Assembly (NCBI GenBank): GCA_002505455.1
Contig: DAVB01000011.1
Coordinates: 1-44,354, forward strand
Length of the DNA: 44,354 nt
Reading direction: 5' to 3'
Origin: Euryarchaeota archaeon UBA52
Lineage (GTDB): Archaea; Thermoplasmatota; Poseidoniia; Poseidoniales; Thalassarchaeaceae
In this document: positions 9,170 through 17,882 of the stretch, in pieces
Layout of the letters: each line of letters begins with the position of its first letter
Numbering within the stretch: position 1 is the stretch's first letter
Program-made: the position numbers and the translations under genes
Notes under the pieces: model-generated
Seen by the model: the letters and a program-made list of their open reading frames with translations, nothing else
Databases searched by the model: none
What the model was told of the DNA's origin: nothing

Positions 9170-9532
9170 TCAGAGGCCCCATGCACCCGGCCTGCACCAT
9201 GCAGGGAGCCCACTCGCAGCATCTGGGTGAGTGAGCCCGATGAACAAAATCATGATGATTATGAAAAATGCAGGGAACAATGCGGTCATAGTAAGAATTC
9301 CCGAGTCAGGATCACCGTAGAGGTGCATGAATATCCCCGCAATCATGAAGAATTTTGGAATAGCGATAATCGTCAAGATCCAAAGAGTGATTCCATTCTC
9401 AGTCATCCCAAGAGCTTCAGCAGTGGACTCGAGATTCGCACCCACGGCACCGACTTCTATCGCAGTCAAAAGCATAAGTCCATAGAAGTTCATCCAGTAT
9501 GGGTCTCTTCCAAAAATTGTGTAATGTGCCAA
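9170..9532 (-). CDS. cytochrome c oxidase subunit IV-like small membrane protein
   Basis: 120 residues with three hydrophobic helices (about 14-36, 48-70 and 80-100). The middle one carries the FMIAGIFMHL pattern seen in prokaryotic subunit IV/CyoD-type proteins. It is the last gene of the oxidase operon, 10 bases after subunit III. These subunits have no redox centre and help assemble or stabilise the copper centre of subunit I. The family call rests on size, topology, the Lys-Phe and Met-His-Leu features and position. Confidence 0.85.
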   Translation of the reverse strand: MAHYTIFGRDPYWMNFYGLMLLTAIEVGAVGANLESTAEALGMTENGITLWILTIIAIPKFFMIAGIFMHLYGDPDSGILTMTALFPAFFIIIMILFIGLTHPDAASGLPAWCRPGAWGL

Positions 9533-9542
9533 GTTAATCGCC

Positions 9543-10616
9543 TCAATATAGGTAGAAGAAGGGGAACACCAGGACCCAGACCAGGTCCACGAAGTGCCAG
9601 TAGAGTCCGAAGTACTCGATAGATACGGCGTTTGAAGGAGTGTAACCCCCTCTCCAAGCCTTGAATGTCATGTATGTTAGGCCTATTATGCCGCCAGCCA
9701 CGTGAGCCCCATGTGTGCCAGTGGTAACATAGAATGTTGATGCAGACACTCTGATATTAGCAGTCATGTGAGCTCCAGTAGCCTCATCGACGTAGCTGTG
9801 GTGTTGGTAGTGATCGTTCCCGATGGTATACCCTTCAGCAACTAGAGACTTGATGTCGTGTTCGTGTATGAATCCTAGATCCGGGATATAGAATCCAACG
9901 AACCATTCGACCATCTTCAAGGTCAAGAATAGTATTGCTAGCAGCCAAGTCGTCCCGAGGAAGATCGTGACCCTCTTCCTTCGTAGCTCTTCGTCGATAT
10001 CCGTCTTCTTCGCGTAGCGAAGCGCTTGAACTATCGTGAATGATGAGATGATGAGTGCAAAGGTGTTGATCGCACCTGGCGCTAAATGCCACCAGCTCGA
10101 TGCTATCAGGTGGCTAGCCGGCTCAAAGCAAGTAACTGGGACGGCTTCCTGCCACCCTGTGGGATTCGTCACGGGGTCAAAAAGACCGTCTGCGAAAACA
10201 TCATCACATCTCCTGAGTCCTAGCCTGTATCTCATGTAGGTACTGAACAGTGATGTAAAGACCATCATCTCAGACATCAGGAATACGAACATTCCGACCT
10301 TCCGAATCTGTATATTTTGGAATGGCGCACCTGTGGCAAGAGGCTCGTAGGTCCCATCGAAAGAAAGATCCTGCCTCCACCAGATCAATAGACCCAATCC
10401 GGTTATGATTATGGCCACGAATAGCCAAAGAAGACCGTGGCCGGTATAGACGTGCTCTGACAACTCAAGGTCGTAATCGAACATTCCCGCGAGTACAAAC
10501 AGAAAGAGACCTATTCCAATGCTCATTACTATTGGTGCATAGGAATTGTGTGGCGCTCCATGACTCCAATCATGAGGCCCAAGTGGACTTGGGTGGTGAT
10601 CATGATCGCCGCTCAA
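9543..10616 (-). CDS. ctaE: cytochrome c oxidase subunit III
   Basis: 357 residues with a His-rich N-terminus (SGDHDHHPSPLGPHDW), then about seven membrane helices. Family features include KVGMFVFLMSEMMVF, the THGAHVAGG segment with its helix-embedded His, and the closing YWHFVDLVWVLVFPFFYLY. It is longer than many bacterial homologues because of insertions between helices, including a ~50-residue hydrophilic loop after residue 215 and a shorter one around residues 135-160. Its ATG overlaps the stop of subunit I by four bases, indicating translational coupling. Subunit III has no metal but stabilises proton uptake and turnover of subunit I. Confidence 0.95.
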   Translation of the reverse strand: MSGDHDHHPSPLGPHDWSHGAPHNSYAPIVMSIGIGLFLFVLAGMFDYDLELSEHVYTGHGLLWLFVAIIITGLGLLIWWRQDLSFDGTYEPLATGAPFQNIQIRKVGMFVFLMSEMMVFTSLFSTYMRYRLGLRRCDDVFADGLFDPVTNPTGWQEAVPVTCFEPASHLIASSWWHLAPGAINTFALIISSFTIVQALRYAKKTDIDEELRRKRVTIFLGTTWLLAILFLTLKMVEWFVGFYIPDLGFIHEHDIKSLVAEGYTIGNDHYQHHSYVDEATGAHMTANIRVSASTFYVTTGTHGAHVAGGIIGLTYMTFKAWRGGYTPSNAVSIEYFGLYWHFVDLVWVLVFPFFYLY

Positions 10617-12973
10617 TGTACCACCTCCTCATTTCCATCATCGGGAACCATGAGACGATTGAACCACCTGGCGAATCGCCCGGGTTCGGAGGTAACATGT
10701 TCATTGGCATCACGAAGTTTTGGAAGATCGTACCACATACCTTCTTCATAACGACCAAATGAGGGGGTCGGTGGCGGCGAAGCAGTCATCCATTCGAATG
10801 ACCATCCCCCCCATGGATCCGCGGGAGCCTTCGCACCTCGAAGATAGGAAATCACCATGTTGGCTACCATGATGAAATTAGAGAGGAAGAACAAGAATGC
10901 TGATACGGAAATGAACAGATTCCAATCCGCGGCTTCAGGAGGTAGATTGGCAAAGTCATCTGTGCTGATGAAGTACGTATGATGCCGTCGTGCCATGCCC
11001 CATACGCCAAGTCTGTGCATAGGCCAGAAGACTCCGTTGTATGAGATGAATGCAGTGAGGAAATGAAGCGTACCAAGGCGTTCGTCCATCATGCGGCCAG
11101 TCATTTTCGGATACCAGTAGTAAATCGCAGCGAAGAATCCGAACACAGTTCCCCCTACCAGTACGTAGTGGAAGTGGGCGACTACGAAGTAACTCTCGTG
11201 AAGGTGCGTGTCCATGGCTATCGATGGGAAGAACATCCCGGAAATCCCTCCTAGGGTGAATGTAACTAGGAATCCCAGTGCCCATAGCGTGTGCGTCCTG
11301 TAAACAAGTGATCCCCCGTGCATAGTTTTGAGCCAGTTGAAGATCTTGATCCCAGTGGGAACCGCTACTAGCATCGTAGTGACCATTGTGACGAATCGGA
11401 GGACTGGCGACATCCCCGATGTGAACATGTGGTGCCCATAGACAATGAATGCGACTACCCCTATTCCTGCCATAGCGAAGACCATCGACCTGTATCCAAA
11501 TATAGACCTCCTTGAGGAGGTTGCCAGCACTTCTGAGATAACTCCGAAGGCTGGAACGATGACAACGTAAACTTCTGGATGGCCAAAGTACCAGAATAGA
11601 TGACTCCATAGCAACGGATCGCCGCCAGCACCCACATCGTAGAATGCAGTACCAATTACACGGTCAAGATATACTTGGATGAGCCCAACGCCAAAGGCAG
11701 GTATGGAAAGGAAGAGCATGAGATTGGCCACCAATATAGACCAAGTGAATAGCGGCATTTGCATCCATCCCATACCTTCCGCACGCATCACAGCTATGGT
11801 GGTTAGGAAGTTGACTCCAGTCAATGTGGATGATGCTACGAGCATGATTTGGCCAGCAGCCCAGAAGGTGTTTCCATCGTGCCCATTTACCATATCTACG
11901 ACATAAGGAGCATACCCAGTCCATCCTGTATCTGCCCCCTGTCCGGAGAACACCCCTGTGAAGATCAGCAGAGCACCAACAGGCTGCAACCAGAATGACA
12001 TCGCATTCAATCTGGGCATTGCGAGATCCGGAGCACCTATCTGTAGCGGAACCATCCAGTTCGCAAACCCATTGATTAGTGGCATGGCTGCAAGGAAGAT
12101 CATTGTAGTGCCGTGTAGAGTGAAGAATTGATTGTACTGGTCTTGAGTAAGGAAGTCGTTACCGGGAGTTGCCAGCTGCACCCTGATGAATAGGGCCATT
12201 ATGCCACCAATGCCAAGGAAGAAGAGTCCCGCTAGGAAATACAAGGTACCGATCCTTTTGTGATCTGTAGTCGTCAGCCATTCCACTATCCAGGGTGAGA
12301 ACGTCTCCCAACTGAAACCGTCTGGATCAGATCTGTAGAATCCATACAGAATTGTAACTGCGACAAGCGCCAAGGTAATCAGAATGAGCGTAGCCAAGAC
12401 GACAAAAGGTTCCGGGGCATCCGGAATCACTTCACCTATGACGCCAAAAGAGGACTGCAAAGTATAATCTGCACGATTCCATTGGTCTATCTGGCCCGTC
12501 TGTACTCCATCTCCATTGACCGAGTTTACGTGGAGAATGAAATCAACATCTTTCCCACTCTCAGGAGCAGTCCAATCCAGCACCCAAGACGTGTAGTCAT
12601 TACCCGCTTCGGTATGGGCGACCTCAGTCACAGATCCACCCCATAACTGAGTCAACCCATCAGTGGGCGTGAACACCCCATCCGATGCCCAGAGATTGAA
12701 ACCTCCAAGATTCACATTACCTTCTTGAGCGGGCCCCCCGGTGAATGAGATGCTCAGAGAATACGTTTCAGAAGCATTGTATTGCTCCGGAAATCCCTGA
12801 ATATCCGCCACAACGCTACTATCGGATAGTCCATTGTGACAGTTGCATCCTGCAGTTTGAATTGAGGAGCCTCCAATCCCCGTTGGAAGAGAGGATACAA
12901 GCGGCGCTAGCAGGAGTACACCAACAATCACCGTCAGGGCTGCAACCGCCCTGCCTGAATTACGAATCCCCAT
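10613..12973 (-). CDS. ctaD: cytochrome c oxidase subunit I with N-terminal extracellular CxCH domain
   Basis: 786 residues, about 230 more than a usual subunit I. The core starts near residue 225. Visible ligands are low-spin heme His287 and His602, CuB His465, His514 and His515, and high-spin heme His600. Tyr469 is placed for the His-Tyr crosslink. Glu467 in GHPEVY plus Asp316, Asn323 and Lys543 mark an A1-type enzyme with D and K proton channels. In front of the core are a signal-like hydrophobic segment (8-29), a ~150-residue beta-rich region starting with C43-N-C45-H46, and an extra membrane helix (188-212). That region resembles Reeler-like or choice-of-anchor domains and should face outside. 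Subunit II lies 11 bases upstream. Confidence 0.96.
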   Translation of the reverse strand: MGIRNSGRAVAALTVIVGVLLLAPLVSSLPTGIGGSSIQTAGCNCHNGLSDSSVVADIQGFPEQYNASETYSLSISFTGGPAQEGNVNLGGFNLWASDGVFTPTDGLTQLWGGSVTEVAHTEAGNDYTSWVLDWTAPESGKDVDFILHVNSVNGDGVQTGQIDQWNRADYTLQSSFGVIGEVIPDAPEPFVVLATLILITLALVAVTILYGFYRSDPDGFSWETFSPWIVEWLTTTDHKRIGTLYFLAGLFFLGIGGIMALFIRVQLATPGNDFLTQDQYNQFFTLHGTTMIFLAAMPLINGFANWMVPLQIGAPDLAMPRLNAMSFWLQPVGALLIFTGVFSGQGADTGWTGYAPYVVDMVNGHDGNTFWAAGQIMLVASSTLTGVNFLTTIAVMRAEGMGWMQMPLFTWSILVANLMLFLSIPAFGVGLIQVYLDRVIGTAFYDVGAGGDPLLWSHLFWYFGHPEVYVVIVPAFGVISEVLATSSRRSIFGYRSMVFAMAGIGVVAFIVYGHHMFTSGMSPVLRFVTMVTTMLVAVPTGIKIFNWLKTMHGGSLVYRTHTLWALGFLVTFTLGGISGMFFPSIAMDTHLHESYFVVAHFHYVLVGGTVFGFFAAIYYWYPKMTGRMMDERLGTLHFLTAFISYNGVFWPMHRLGVWGMARRHHTYFISTDDFANLPPEAADWNLFISVSAFLFFLSNFIMVANMVISYLRGAKAPADPWGGWSFEWMTASPPPTPSFGRYEEGMWYDLPKLRDANEHVTSEPGRFARWFNRLMVPDDGNEEVVH

Positions 12974-12984
12974 TTTTTACCAAC

Positions 12985-13803
12985 TCACGCATTAACATTG
13001 ATTTGTGCCAACATATAGGCATGATTATCGCCGCAATATTCCGTACAAAGTAACAAGAAATTCTCTACATCCTCGGCAGGTAGCCAGACAGTCATCAGAC
13101 CTAATTCTCCTATCGAGCCAGATAGGGCATATTCGCCATTTTCTGTAAGGATCAGATTATCACTCAATCCATCACCATTTAGATCCATAGTACCTTGTGA
13201 ATACAGCACGTCTTCTTTGACTCCCCATGAGACAAACCACGGTGCATGGGTAACATCCGCCGACCCCATCACTGCCAAGTAAACCTCGCCCTGTTTCAGA
13301 GTCAGACTTGCAGCGGGAGTACCCTCAACTACGGCTGTACCAACTTCGCAGAGATCCGGAACAGATACTTCTAGGCAATCGAAATTCCAGCCCCATTGGT
13401 AAGCCTCAATGTAGATTACGTGGTAGCATTCAGCAACATACCTGCCATCACTTTCGGACCAAGTCATGTTAGATAACTCTCCAGATGCGCACTCGTCGCC
13501 ATATCCTCCATCTGCTTCTGCTGACGTCCAAACAGCATCAAGCGGACCCCATGAAATAATGGCTAGGTACACAATCAGCAAAAACGGCAACACCGTCCAT
13601 GCGACTTCCAGAGTGAAGTTGTCATACTCCTTAGGGAATACTCCAACCTCGATGCCATCCTTATTTTCCCATTCTTCATCTTCATCACTTCTATACCAAA
13701 GTGAGTGATGGTAAAGCCAGATGAAGGTAAACCCGCCAACCAAGAATGACCAAATTATGTACTCATTCCACAAGTTATCGAATAGAGGGGTGACGTCTGC
13801 CAT
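12985..13803 (-). CDS. ctaC: cytochrome c oxidase subunit II (CuA)
   Basis: Electron-entry subunit. The start was set at ATG 13803 (MADVTPLFDN), since subunit II begins shortly before its first helix; an in-frame start at 13890 would add 29 residues unlike the family. Two helices lie near residues 16-32 and 68-85, followed by the external cupredoxin domain. The CuA ligands are complete: His186 (in VTHAPW), Cys253, Glu255, Cys257, His261 and Met264 (in LCTEYCGDNHAYM). The aromatic AYQWGWNF stretch for electron transfer is present. There is no fused cytochrome c. An acidic loop with extra Cys residues follows helix 2. It is the first gene of the II-I-III-IV operon. Confidence 0.95.
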   Translation of the reverse strand: MADVTPLFDNLWNEYIIWSFLVGGFTFIWLYHHSLWYRSDEDEEWENKDGIEVGVFPKEYDNFTLEVAWTVLPFLLIVYLAIISWGPLDAVWTSAEADGGYGDECASGELSNMTWSESDGRYVAECYHVIYIEAYQWGWNFDCLEVSVPDLCEVGTAVVEGTPAASLTLKQGEVYLAVMGSADVTHAPWFVSWGVKEDVLYSQGTMDLNGDGLSDNLILTENGEYALSGSIGELGLMTVWLPAEDVENFLLLCTEYCGDNHAYMLAQINVNA

Positions 13804-13913
13804 CTTATCCCCTATTGTAGGGAACAAACGCACCCTCATAAGGGTAAGGACAAATATCTCGTAAAATTGCCATAGTTTTCTTAATACCACATGCAGAGCA
13901 GTACATCATATGA

Positions 13914-13921
13914 ATATAAAT
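13914..13921 (-). promoter_or_regulatory. possible TATA box for the oxidase operon
   Basis: Read on the minus strand these bases are TTTATATT, close to the archaeal TATA consensus, in an AT-rich island between the divergent oxidase operon and the toprim gene. Initiation ~25 bases downstream would leave a leader of roughly 85 bases before subunit II. The same island could instead serve the plus-strand gene. No BRE is obvious. Confidence 0.35.
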
Positions 13922-13950
13922 TAATGAGAATAAACAGTCATAACATATAC

Positions 13951-13956
13951 GGGAGG
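13951..13956 (+). promoter_or_regulatory. Shine-Dalgarno site fixing a TTG start
   Basis: GGGAGG lies 8 bases before the TTG at 13965. It is a strong match to the 3' end of 16S rRNA and is the reason for accepting a non-ATG start for the toprim gene. Confidence 0.7.
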
Positions 13957-13964
13957 CGCCTCGC

Positions 13965-14468
13965 TTGAAAATCAGAGATTTACCGAAGTCCCCTGTAGAT
14001 GCCAGGCGTCTTCGCCAAGACAGATCTGAGCGATTTTCAAAGGTTGCACGAGTATTCGCCGAGTCCATTAAGAGGAATAATCCGTTGGATGTGGCAGGTT
14101 CTAACTGTCCGATTTTAGTCGAAGGTAAGAGGGACAGAGAAGCTTTGAGGAATATAGGATTCATGGGCACGATTGAACTGTTAAACCGTGGTTGGGATCA
14201 GTCCAAGCTCATTGCCTATTTGTACGACACATATGGCAGCAGGAATCCGATCGACGAAGGTCCATCCATAATCGTGTTAATGGACTGGGACCGGACAGGA
14301 GGGAGGTTACAGTCTATGATAAGAAAAAGACTCGAATCCTTAGATATGAAAATCGACGAATCATTGTGGTTTTCATTGATGCGTGCCATGAAGCCAGACG
14401 GCCGCACTGTAGAGGCTCTAAATGCTCATACAGATGTCTTGCTCCCACTTATTCAGGAACACATATGA
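13965..14468 (+). CDS. small toprim-domain protein
   Basis: 167 residues starting at TTG with a good ribosome-binding site. The toprim signature is clear: a glutamate motif in PILVEGKRDREALRNIGF and the paired-aspartate motif in IIVLMDWDRTGGRLQ. Toprim domains catalyse metal-dependent phosphotransfer or strand cleavage in primases, topoisomerases and RNase M5-like nucleases. Stand-alone toprim proteins of this size are common in archaea and have been linked to RNA maturation by similarity, but the substrate here is unknown. The basic N-terminus could bind nucleic acid. The gene is convergent with the Lrp-type regulator, 25 bases away. Confidence 0.82.
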   Translation: MKIRDLPKSPVDARRLRQDRSERFSKVARVFAESIKRNNPLDVAGSNCPILVEGKRDREALRNIGFMGTIELLNRGWDQSKLIAYLYDTYGSRNPIDEGPSIIVLMDWDRTGGRLQSMIRKRLESLDMKIDESLWFSLMRAMKPDGRTVEALNAHTDVLLPLIQEHI

Positions 14469-14493
14469 TTGCAATGCAATCCAAACTAAAAAC

Positions 14494-14946
14494 TCAATTT
14501 TCTGGAATAGATGTTGGTCTTTCTTTTACTGTATTGAGAACGAAGTGAGTCACAGACCGAGTAATGCCGTCTAAAGAAAGGACCGTTTTCGACAAATCAT
14601 CAAGATCCCCCCTATCAACTGCCCTAGCCACCACCATTGAATCAAAATCCCCAGTTACATCATACACTCCAAGAACACGATGATCTTCTGCAATGCGCCT
14701 CTGGAGTTCTAACAATCTCCCCTTTTCTATTCTGAGTCCGACGACAACAGTTAGCCCCCATCCTGCCTTTTCCGCGTTTAGACGAATTGTATAACCAGTC
14801 ACGACTCCTGAACTTTCTAGACGCCGAAGTCGGTTACTTACTGTGCCCAAAGAAACGCCGATTTCCTCAGCGACAGATCTTAGCGACATGCGCGCATCCG
14901 ACTCAAGACATTTGATGATCGCACGGTCAGTATCGTCTATACCCAT
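14494..14946 (-). CDS. Lrp/AsnC-family transcriptional regulator
   Basis: 150 residues. An N-terminal winged helix-turn-helix (IIKCLESDARMSLRSVAEE, then VSLGTVSNRLRRLE) is followed by the AsnC/RAM ligand-binding and oligomerisation domain, including GVYDVTGDFDSMVV. Such proteins form dimers to octamers and sense amino acids. Its targets cannot be deduced. The neighbouring NSUN gene lies 55 bases upstream on the same strand. Confidence 0.93.
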   Translation of the reverse strand: MGIDDTDRAIIKCLESDARMSLRSVAEEIGVSLGTVSNRLRRLESSGVVTGYTIRLNAEKAGWGLTVVVGLRIEKGRLLELQRRIAEDHRVLGVYDVTGDFDSMVVARAVDRGDLDDLSKTVLSLDGITRSVTHFVLNTVKERPTSIPEN

Positions 14947-15000
14947 GGAGAATGTAACCGGCGGGATATCATGAAAGTATTGCTTATGCTGCTCATATCC

Positions 15001-16629
15001 CTACAATCCTCGTAGCCCCACTCGGCAAGCCCCCTCATGTTTAGACATCATGGCCGTTATTTTGCCTCCTATCCAAACAGGCAGTGGTTCGGGATTCAAC
15101 TCACTGGAAACCAGCCATCCACCTCTGATGTCTGTCTTATTCGAAGGCATACAATCTGTTTCAATCACCTCTCCAGCCAGTAATTTTTCGAACTCGACAT
15201 CTCCAATCTTGACAATTCTTCTGCGAGCAATCTCCCTAGCCAAATGCGCCCCATCCTCGATAATTCTTGATGGCCTGCCAGATCGTATTTCTGAGATTTC
15301 ACATCCCACATGCACTATGTTCAGAGGACGCCAGCGCCCCCCATCCACCATCGCCTTCCCTCCGGACACCGTCGTTCTCTCGTTCCAGATGTCAAGCATA
15401 CGTTCTGTCCCGATAGCGATTCTTTTCCCACGCTTCCATAGCGGCTTATCGCAACTCCCAAACTCTTTTTCGAACGCAAGACGATCCTCCTTGCAAAGCG
15501 GCTGAGATGCCTGCACAGAATCTTCAGGCAACCTCACCTCAGAAATATCTTCCAAGACATCTCCGATCTGAACATGTTTTTTTTCAATTGTTGCAAGGAA
15601 GAAACCACCAGCATCCATCATGTGCCCTCTGACTCTAACGCATCTGCTCAATTTCTCGGATATTTCCTTCGTCGGAGGATGAGCCCAGGGATTCCCCTCA
15701 AGAGGCTGCATATCGTCATCAGTGGGTACCCACGATTGCAAACCTTCCTGGATACTCACCCCTTCCATCATTTCTGAACAATCCGTCAGCCTTACATCCC
15801 CTCGTCTTTGGAGAATCTGGGATATGACGGCCTCATTCTCTACAGGGTCAAGCGAACAAGTCGAATACACAACTCTACCCCCTGGCCTTAGGAGATCAAC
15901 AGCTCTGTTCAGAAGTCCAACTTGCATTGAATGTAGCCCCAATCCGCCACTGGGCTTCCACTTACTCCAAACTTCTGGATTCTTCCTAGTCGTCCCGGAT
16001 CCAGTACATGGAGCATCAACCAATATAGCATCATAACCGCTATTCCCGCTGAGAGAGGGAATGTGTCTCCCATCGTGGTTGGATACAATTGTCACTCTCG
16101 AACGATGACGTTGTATGTTGGCAACCAGGAGATTGCAACGTTTTCTTGATCGTTCATTTGCCACCAAGACTCCCATTCCATTCATGAATTCAGCTATTTG
16201 ACTTGTTTTTGAGCCAGGACTGGCACACATGTCCAACACGGCCTCCCCGGCCTTCGGATTAAGAGCCATTACTGGAATCATAGATACCGCTTCTTGTCTG
16301 GTCAGACGCCCTGTCTCGTGCAACGAGATGAGCAACTTACGAATCTCACCTTCCGCACCCCCACGTTCAAACGGCATTACCCATGAAGATCCCGGCCCAC
16401 GATACCATTCCATCGGTTCGGCACCTACAGATTGAAGCCAAACCTCAACAGCATTGCTATCATTTCTCAGAGGATTCACCCTAACGGTTTCAGGAAGCCT
16501 TTCGAAAGATCGTTCAAACCATGCTTCAGCATCAGGCATCCATGCGACCGTTCCACGCCTCAACAGGCTGTTGTCAGCTGAAATCCGCCAGTCAGAATCC
16601 GATTTCACCTGCAATCCCGCCCTTGTCAT
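15001..16629 (-). CDS. NSUN-family RNA cytosine-5 methyltransferase
   Basis: 542 residues. The SAM-binding motif DMCASPGSKTSQ is at 133-144. The two catalytic cysteines are Cys208 (in DAPCTGSG) and Cys258 (in YSTCSLDP), the arrangement of RsmF/NSUN enzymes that form m5C in tRNA or rRNA. Beyond the catalytic domain (to ~350) it has about 190 more residues with a compact segment around 430-490. The overall layout resembles eukaryotic Trm4/NSUN2 more than short archaeal homologues. The start codon follows directly on the stop of the YbaK-family gene, so the two RNA-related genes probably form an operon. Confidence 0.9.
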   Translation of the reverse strand: MTRAGLQVKSDSDWRISADNSLLRRGTVAWMPDAEAWFERSFERLPETVRVNPLRNDSNAVEVWLQSVGAEPMEWYRGPGSSWVMPFERGGAEGEIRKLLISLHETGRLTRQEAVSMIPVMALNPKAGEAVLDMCASPGSKTSQIAEFMNGMGVLVANERSRKRCNLLVANIQRHRSRVTIVSNHDGRHIPSLSGNSGYDAILVDAPCTGSGTTRKNPEVWSKWKPSGGLGLHSMQVGLLNRAVDLLRPGGRVVYSTCSLDPVENEAVISQILQRRGDVRLTDCSEMMEGVSIQEGLQSWVPTDDDMQPLEGNPWAHPPTKEISEKLSRCVRVRGHMMDAGGFFLATIEKKHVQIGDVLEDISEVRLPEDSVQASQPLCKEDRLAFEKEFGSCDKPLWKRGKRIAIGTERMLDIWNERTTVSGGKAMVDGGRWRPLNIVHVGCEISEIRSGRPSRIIEDGAHLAREIARRRIVKIGDVEFEKLLAGEVIETDCMPSNKTDIRGGWLVSSELNPEPLPVWIGGKITAMMSKHEGACRVGLRGL

Positions 16630-17094
16630 CTACTGTTTCACGTCTCCTAGAAGCGCCCCAGATACTTCTCTGAGTTTCTCAGGAGTAATTGGGAAAACTG
16701 TCTGAGGAGTCCCCGCCGCGCCCCAAATCAAGTCGTGTTGCATAAGGTCCTCGTCCATCAGTACTGTGACAGGGTGCATGTGCCCGAAAGGCGGGACCCC
16801 CCCTACGGAGTAACCGGTGCTTTCGAGAACGTATTCTGGGCTAGCCATGCCGGGCCTGAATCCGAGTATTCGCTTCAGCTTCCTCTTCCTTTCGACTCTG
16901 TTGGATCCGGATGTGATCACTATCACGGCCCCCTCCTCTCCGCTGAATACTACCGATTTGGCGATGTGCGCTACTTCGCATCCCAGTTGGTCTGCAGCGT
17001 CCTGCGAAGTTCGAGTCCCCTCCTCATACTTGCGCGGTTCTGGAGTGAAGCCTATTTCTTCGCATTGAGATAGCCAGAGATCGTGACCATCCAT
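16630..17094 (-). CDS. YbaK/EbsC-family aminoacyl-tRNA deacylase
   Basis: 154 residues covering one YbaK/ProX-like editing domain. It shows the AKSVVF strand with its conserved Lys, a basic RKRKLKR stretch, GYSVGGVPPFGH with the glycine-rich loop of the family, and the closing WGAAGTPQTVF strand. Family members hydrolyse misacylated tRNA such as Cys-tRNA(Pro) or Ala-tRNA(Pro) in trans. Which mischarged tRNA is corrected cannot be told. It ends where the NSUN methyltransferase starts, which supports a shared role in tRNA quality and modification. Confidence 0.88.
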   Translation of the reverse strand: MDGHDLWLSQCEEIGFTPEPRKYEEGTRTSQDAADQLGCEVAHIAKSVVFSGEEGAVIVITSGSNRVERKRKLKRILGFRPGMASPEYVLESTGYSVGGVPPFGHMHPVTVLMDEDLMQHDLIWGAAGTPQTVFPITPEKLREVSGALLGDVKQ

Positions 17095-17265
17095 GCAATG
17101 CGCCGCGAGTATCTCGCCTTATGGGTTGGGGACCAAGCAATGGAGGGAGGATTGGTAAGCGACTGCAATTTCAAAGATCCTTCTAAATGCCACTCAAACA
17201 TCCTTCTACTCGGAGAACGGTTAAGAGTATGAAAAGTGACTTCACTTTGCGGCCTCGGTCGCAGG

Positions 17266-17637
17266 ATGGGATGCGTGCACACAAAGAGCGGGAGCAGGAG
17301 AATACTCAGGAAAGGCGGAAGGAGAGTCCGTACAACGCCCAGTAAGGGAAAAAAGAAACTCGAAGAACTCGTCCTGCGTACGAAAAAAGCGTCAGACGCG
17401 CTCATGGACTTACTTCCTGTAGAAGCGATCATAACAGTGACCGAACATGAATGGATTTGGCAGGTGGTAGACAGCTCGATGCTGACATCGCTATCCCATC
17501 GCGTAATCTTGGACAATCCGACCTTGGGAAGAAGAGAGCTAGTGATGACTAAAGGCATAGAAGCTGCAATGGGAGTCGCCCGTACGGTCACTGAGATAGA
17601 AGGCGGCTGCGTACTCATTGAGACGCTGGAACCTTAA
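17266..17637 (+). CDS. small basic protein, unknown
   Basis: About 123 residues from the ATG at 17266; a GTG at 17236 in the same frame would add ten. The first 35 residues are strongly basic (SRRILRKGGRRVR), followed by a helical stretch and a mixed alpha/beta C-terminal part. I do not recognise the family. A basic tail and placement among RNA-related genes and just before Sec61 beta would fit a ribosome- or RNA-associated protein, but that is speculative. A 188-codon ORF lies opposite; it has low-complexity Ser/Pro/Leu-rich sequence and looks like a shadow. Confidence 0.55.
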   Translation: MGCVHTKSGSRRILRKGGRRVRTTPSKGKKKLEELVLRTKKASDALMDLLPVEAIITVTEHEWIWQVVDSSMLTSLSHRVILDNPTLGRRELVMTKGIEAAMGVARTVTEIEGGCVLIETLEP

Positions 17638-17697
17638 CCTCGAGTCTCTACTAGCATTCTGGGCTTCCTTCAAATACGCCACCACGGTCCGGCGAAT

Positions 17698-17877
17698 ATG
17701 GCGAAGAAAGACAAGAACAGTGGAATCCAGCAGGCTGCTGGATTAATTCGCTATTTCGACGAAGAGTCCGAAGATGCGATACAGATACCAAAAAGTGCGG
17801 TATATGGCGCCTGCATAGTCTTCTCGATAGTCATCTATCTTGCTCAACACGGCGTTATACAGTGGATATTCGGATGA
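17698..17877 (+). CDS. secG: preprotein translocase Sec61 beta subunit
   Basis: A 59-residue protein starting MAKKDKNSGIQQAAGLIRYFDEE and ending in a single tail-anchor helix (about 35-56). The lysine-rich start, the AAGLIRYFDEE block and the I-x-I-P-x-S/x-A-V-Y lead into the helix are the archaeal/eukaryotic Sec61 beta signature. It joins SecY and SecE in the membrane channel and is the non-essential, regulatory subunit. Its length is normal for archaea. Confidence 0.93.
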   Translation: MAKKDKNSGIQQAAGLIRYFDEESEDAIQIPKSAVYGACIVFSIVIYLAQHGVIQWIFG

Positions 17878-17882
17878 TCCAA

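Noticed and set aside
9161..9622. 153-codon plus-strand ORF over oxidase subunits III and IV
   Set aside because: It is antisense to well-supported membrane subunits and has no recognisable features.
17052..17618. 188-codon minus-strand ORF opposite the small basic protein
   Set aside because: Ser/Pro/Leu-rich with no domain pattern, and its end overlaps the YbaK-family gene; the plus-strand frame is more protein-like.
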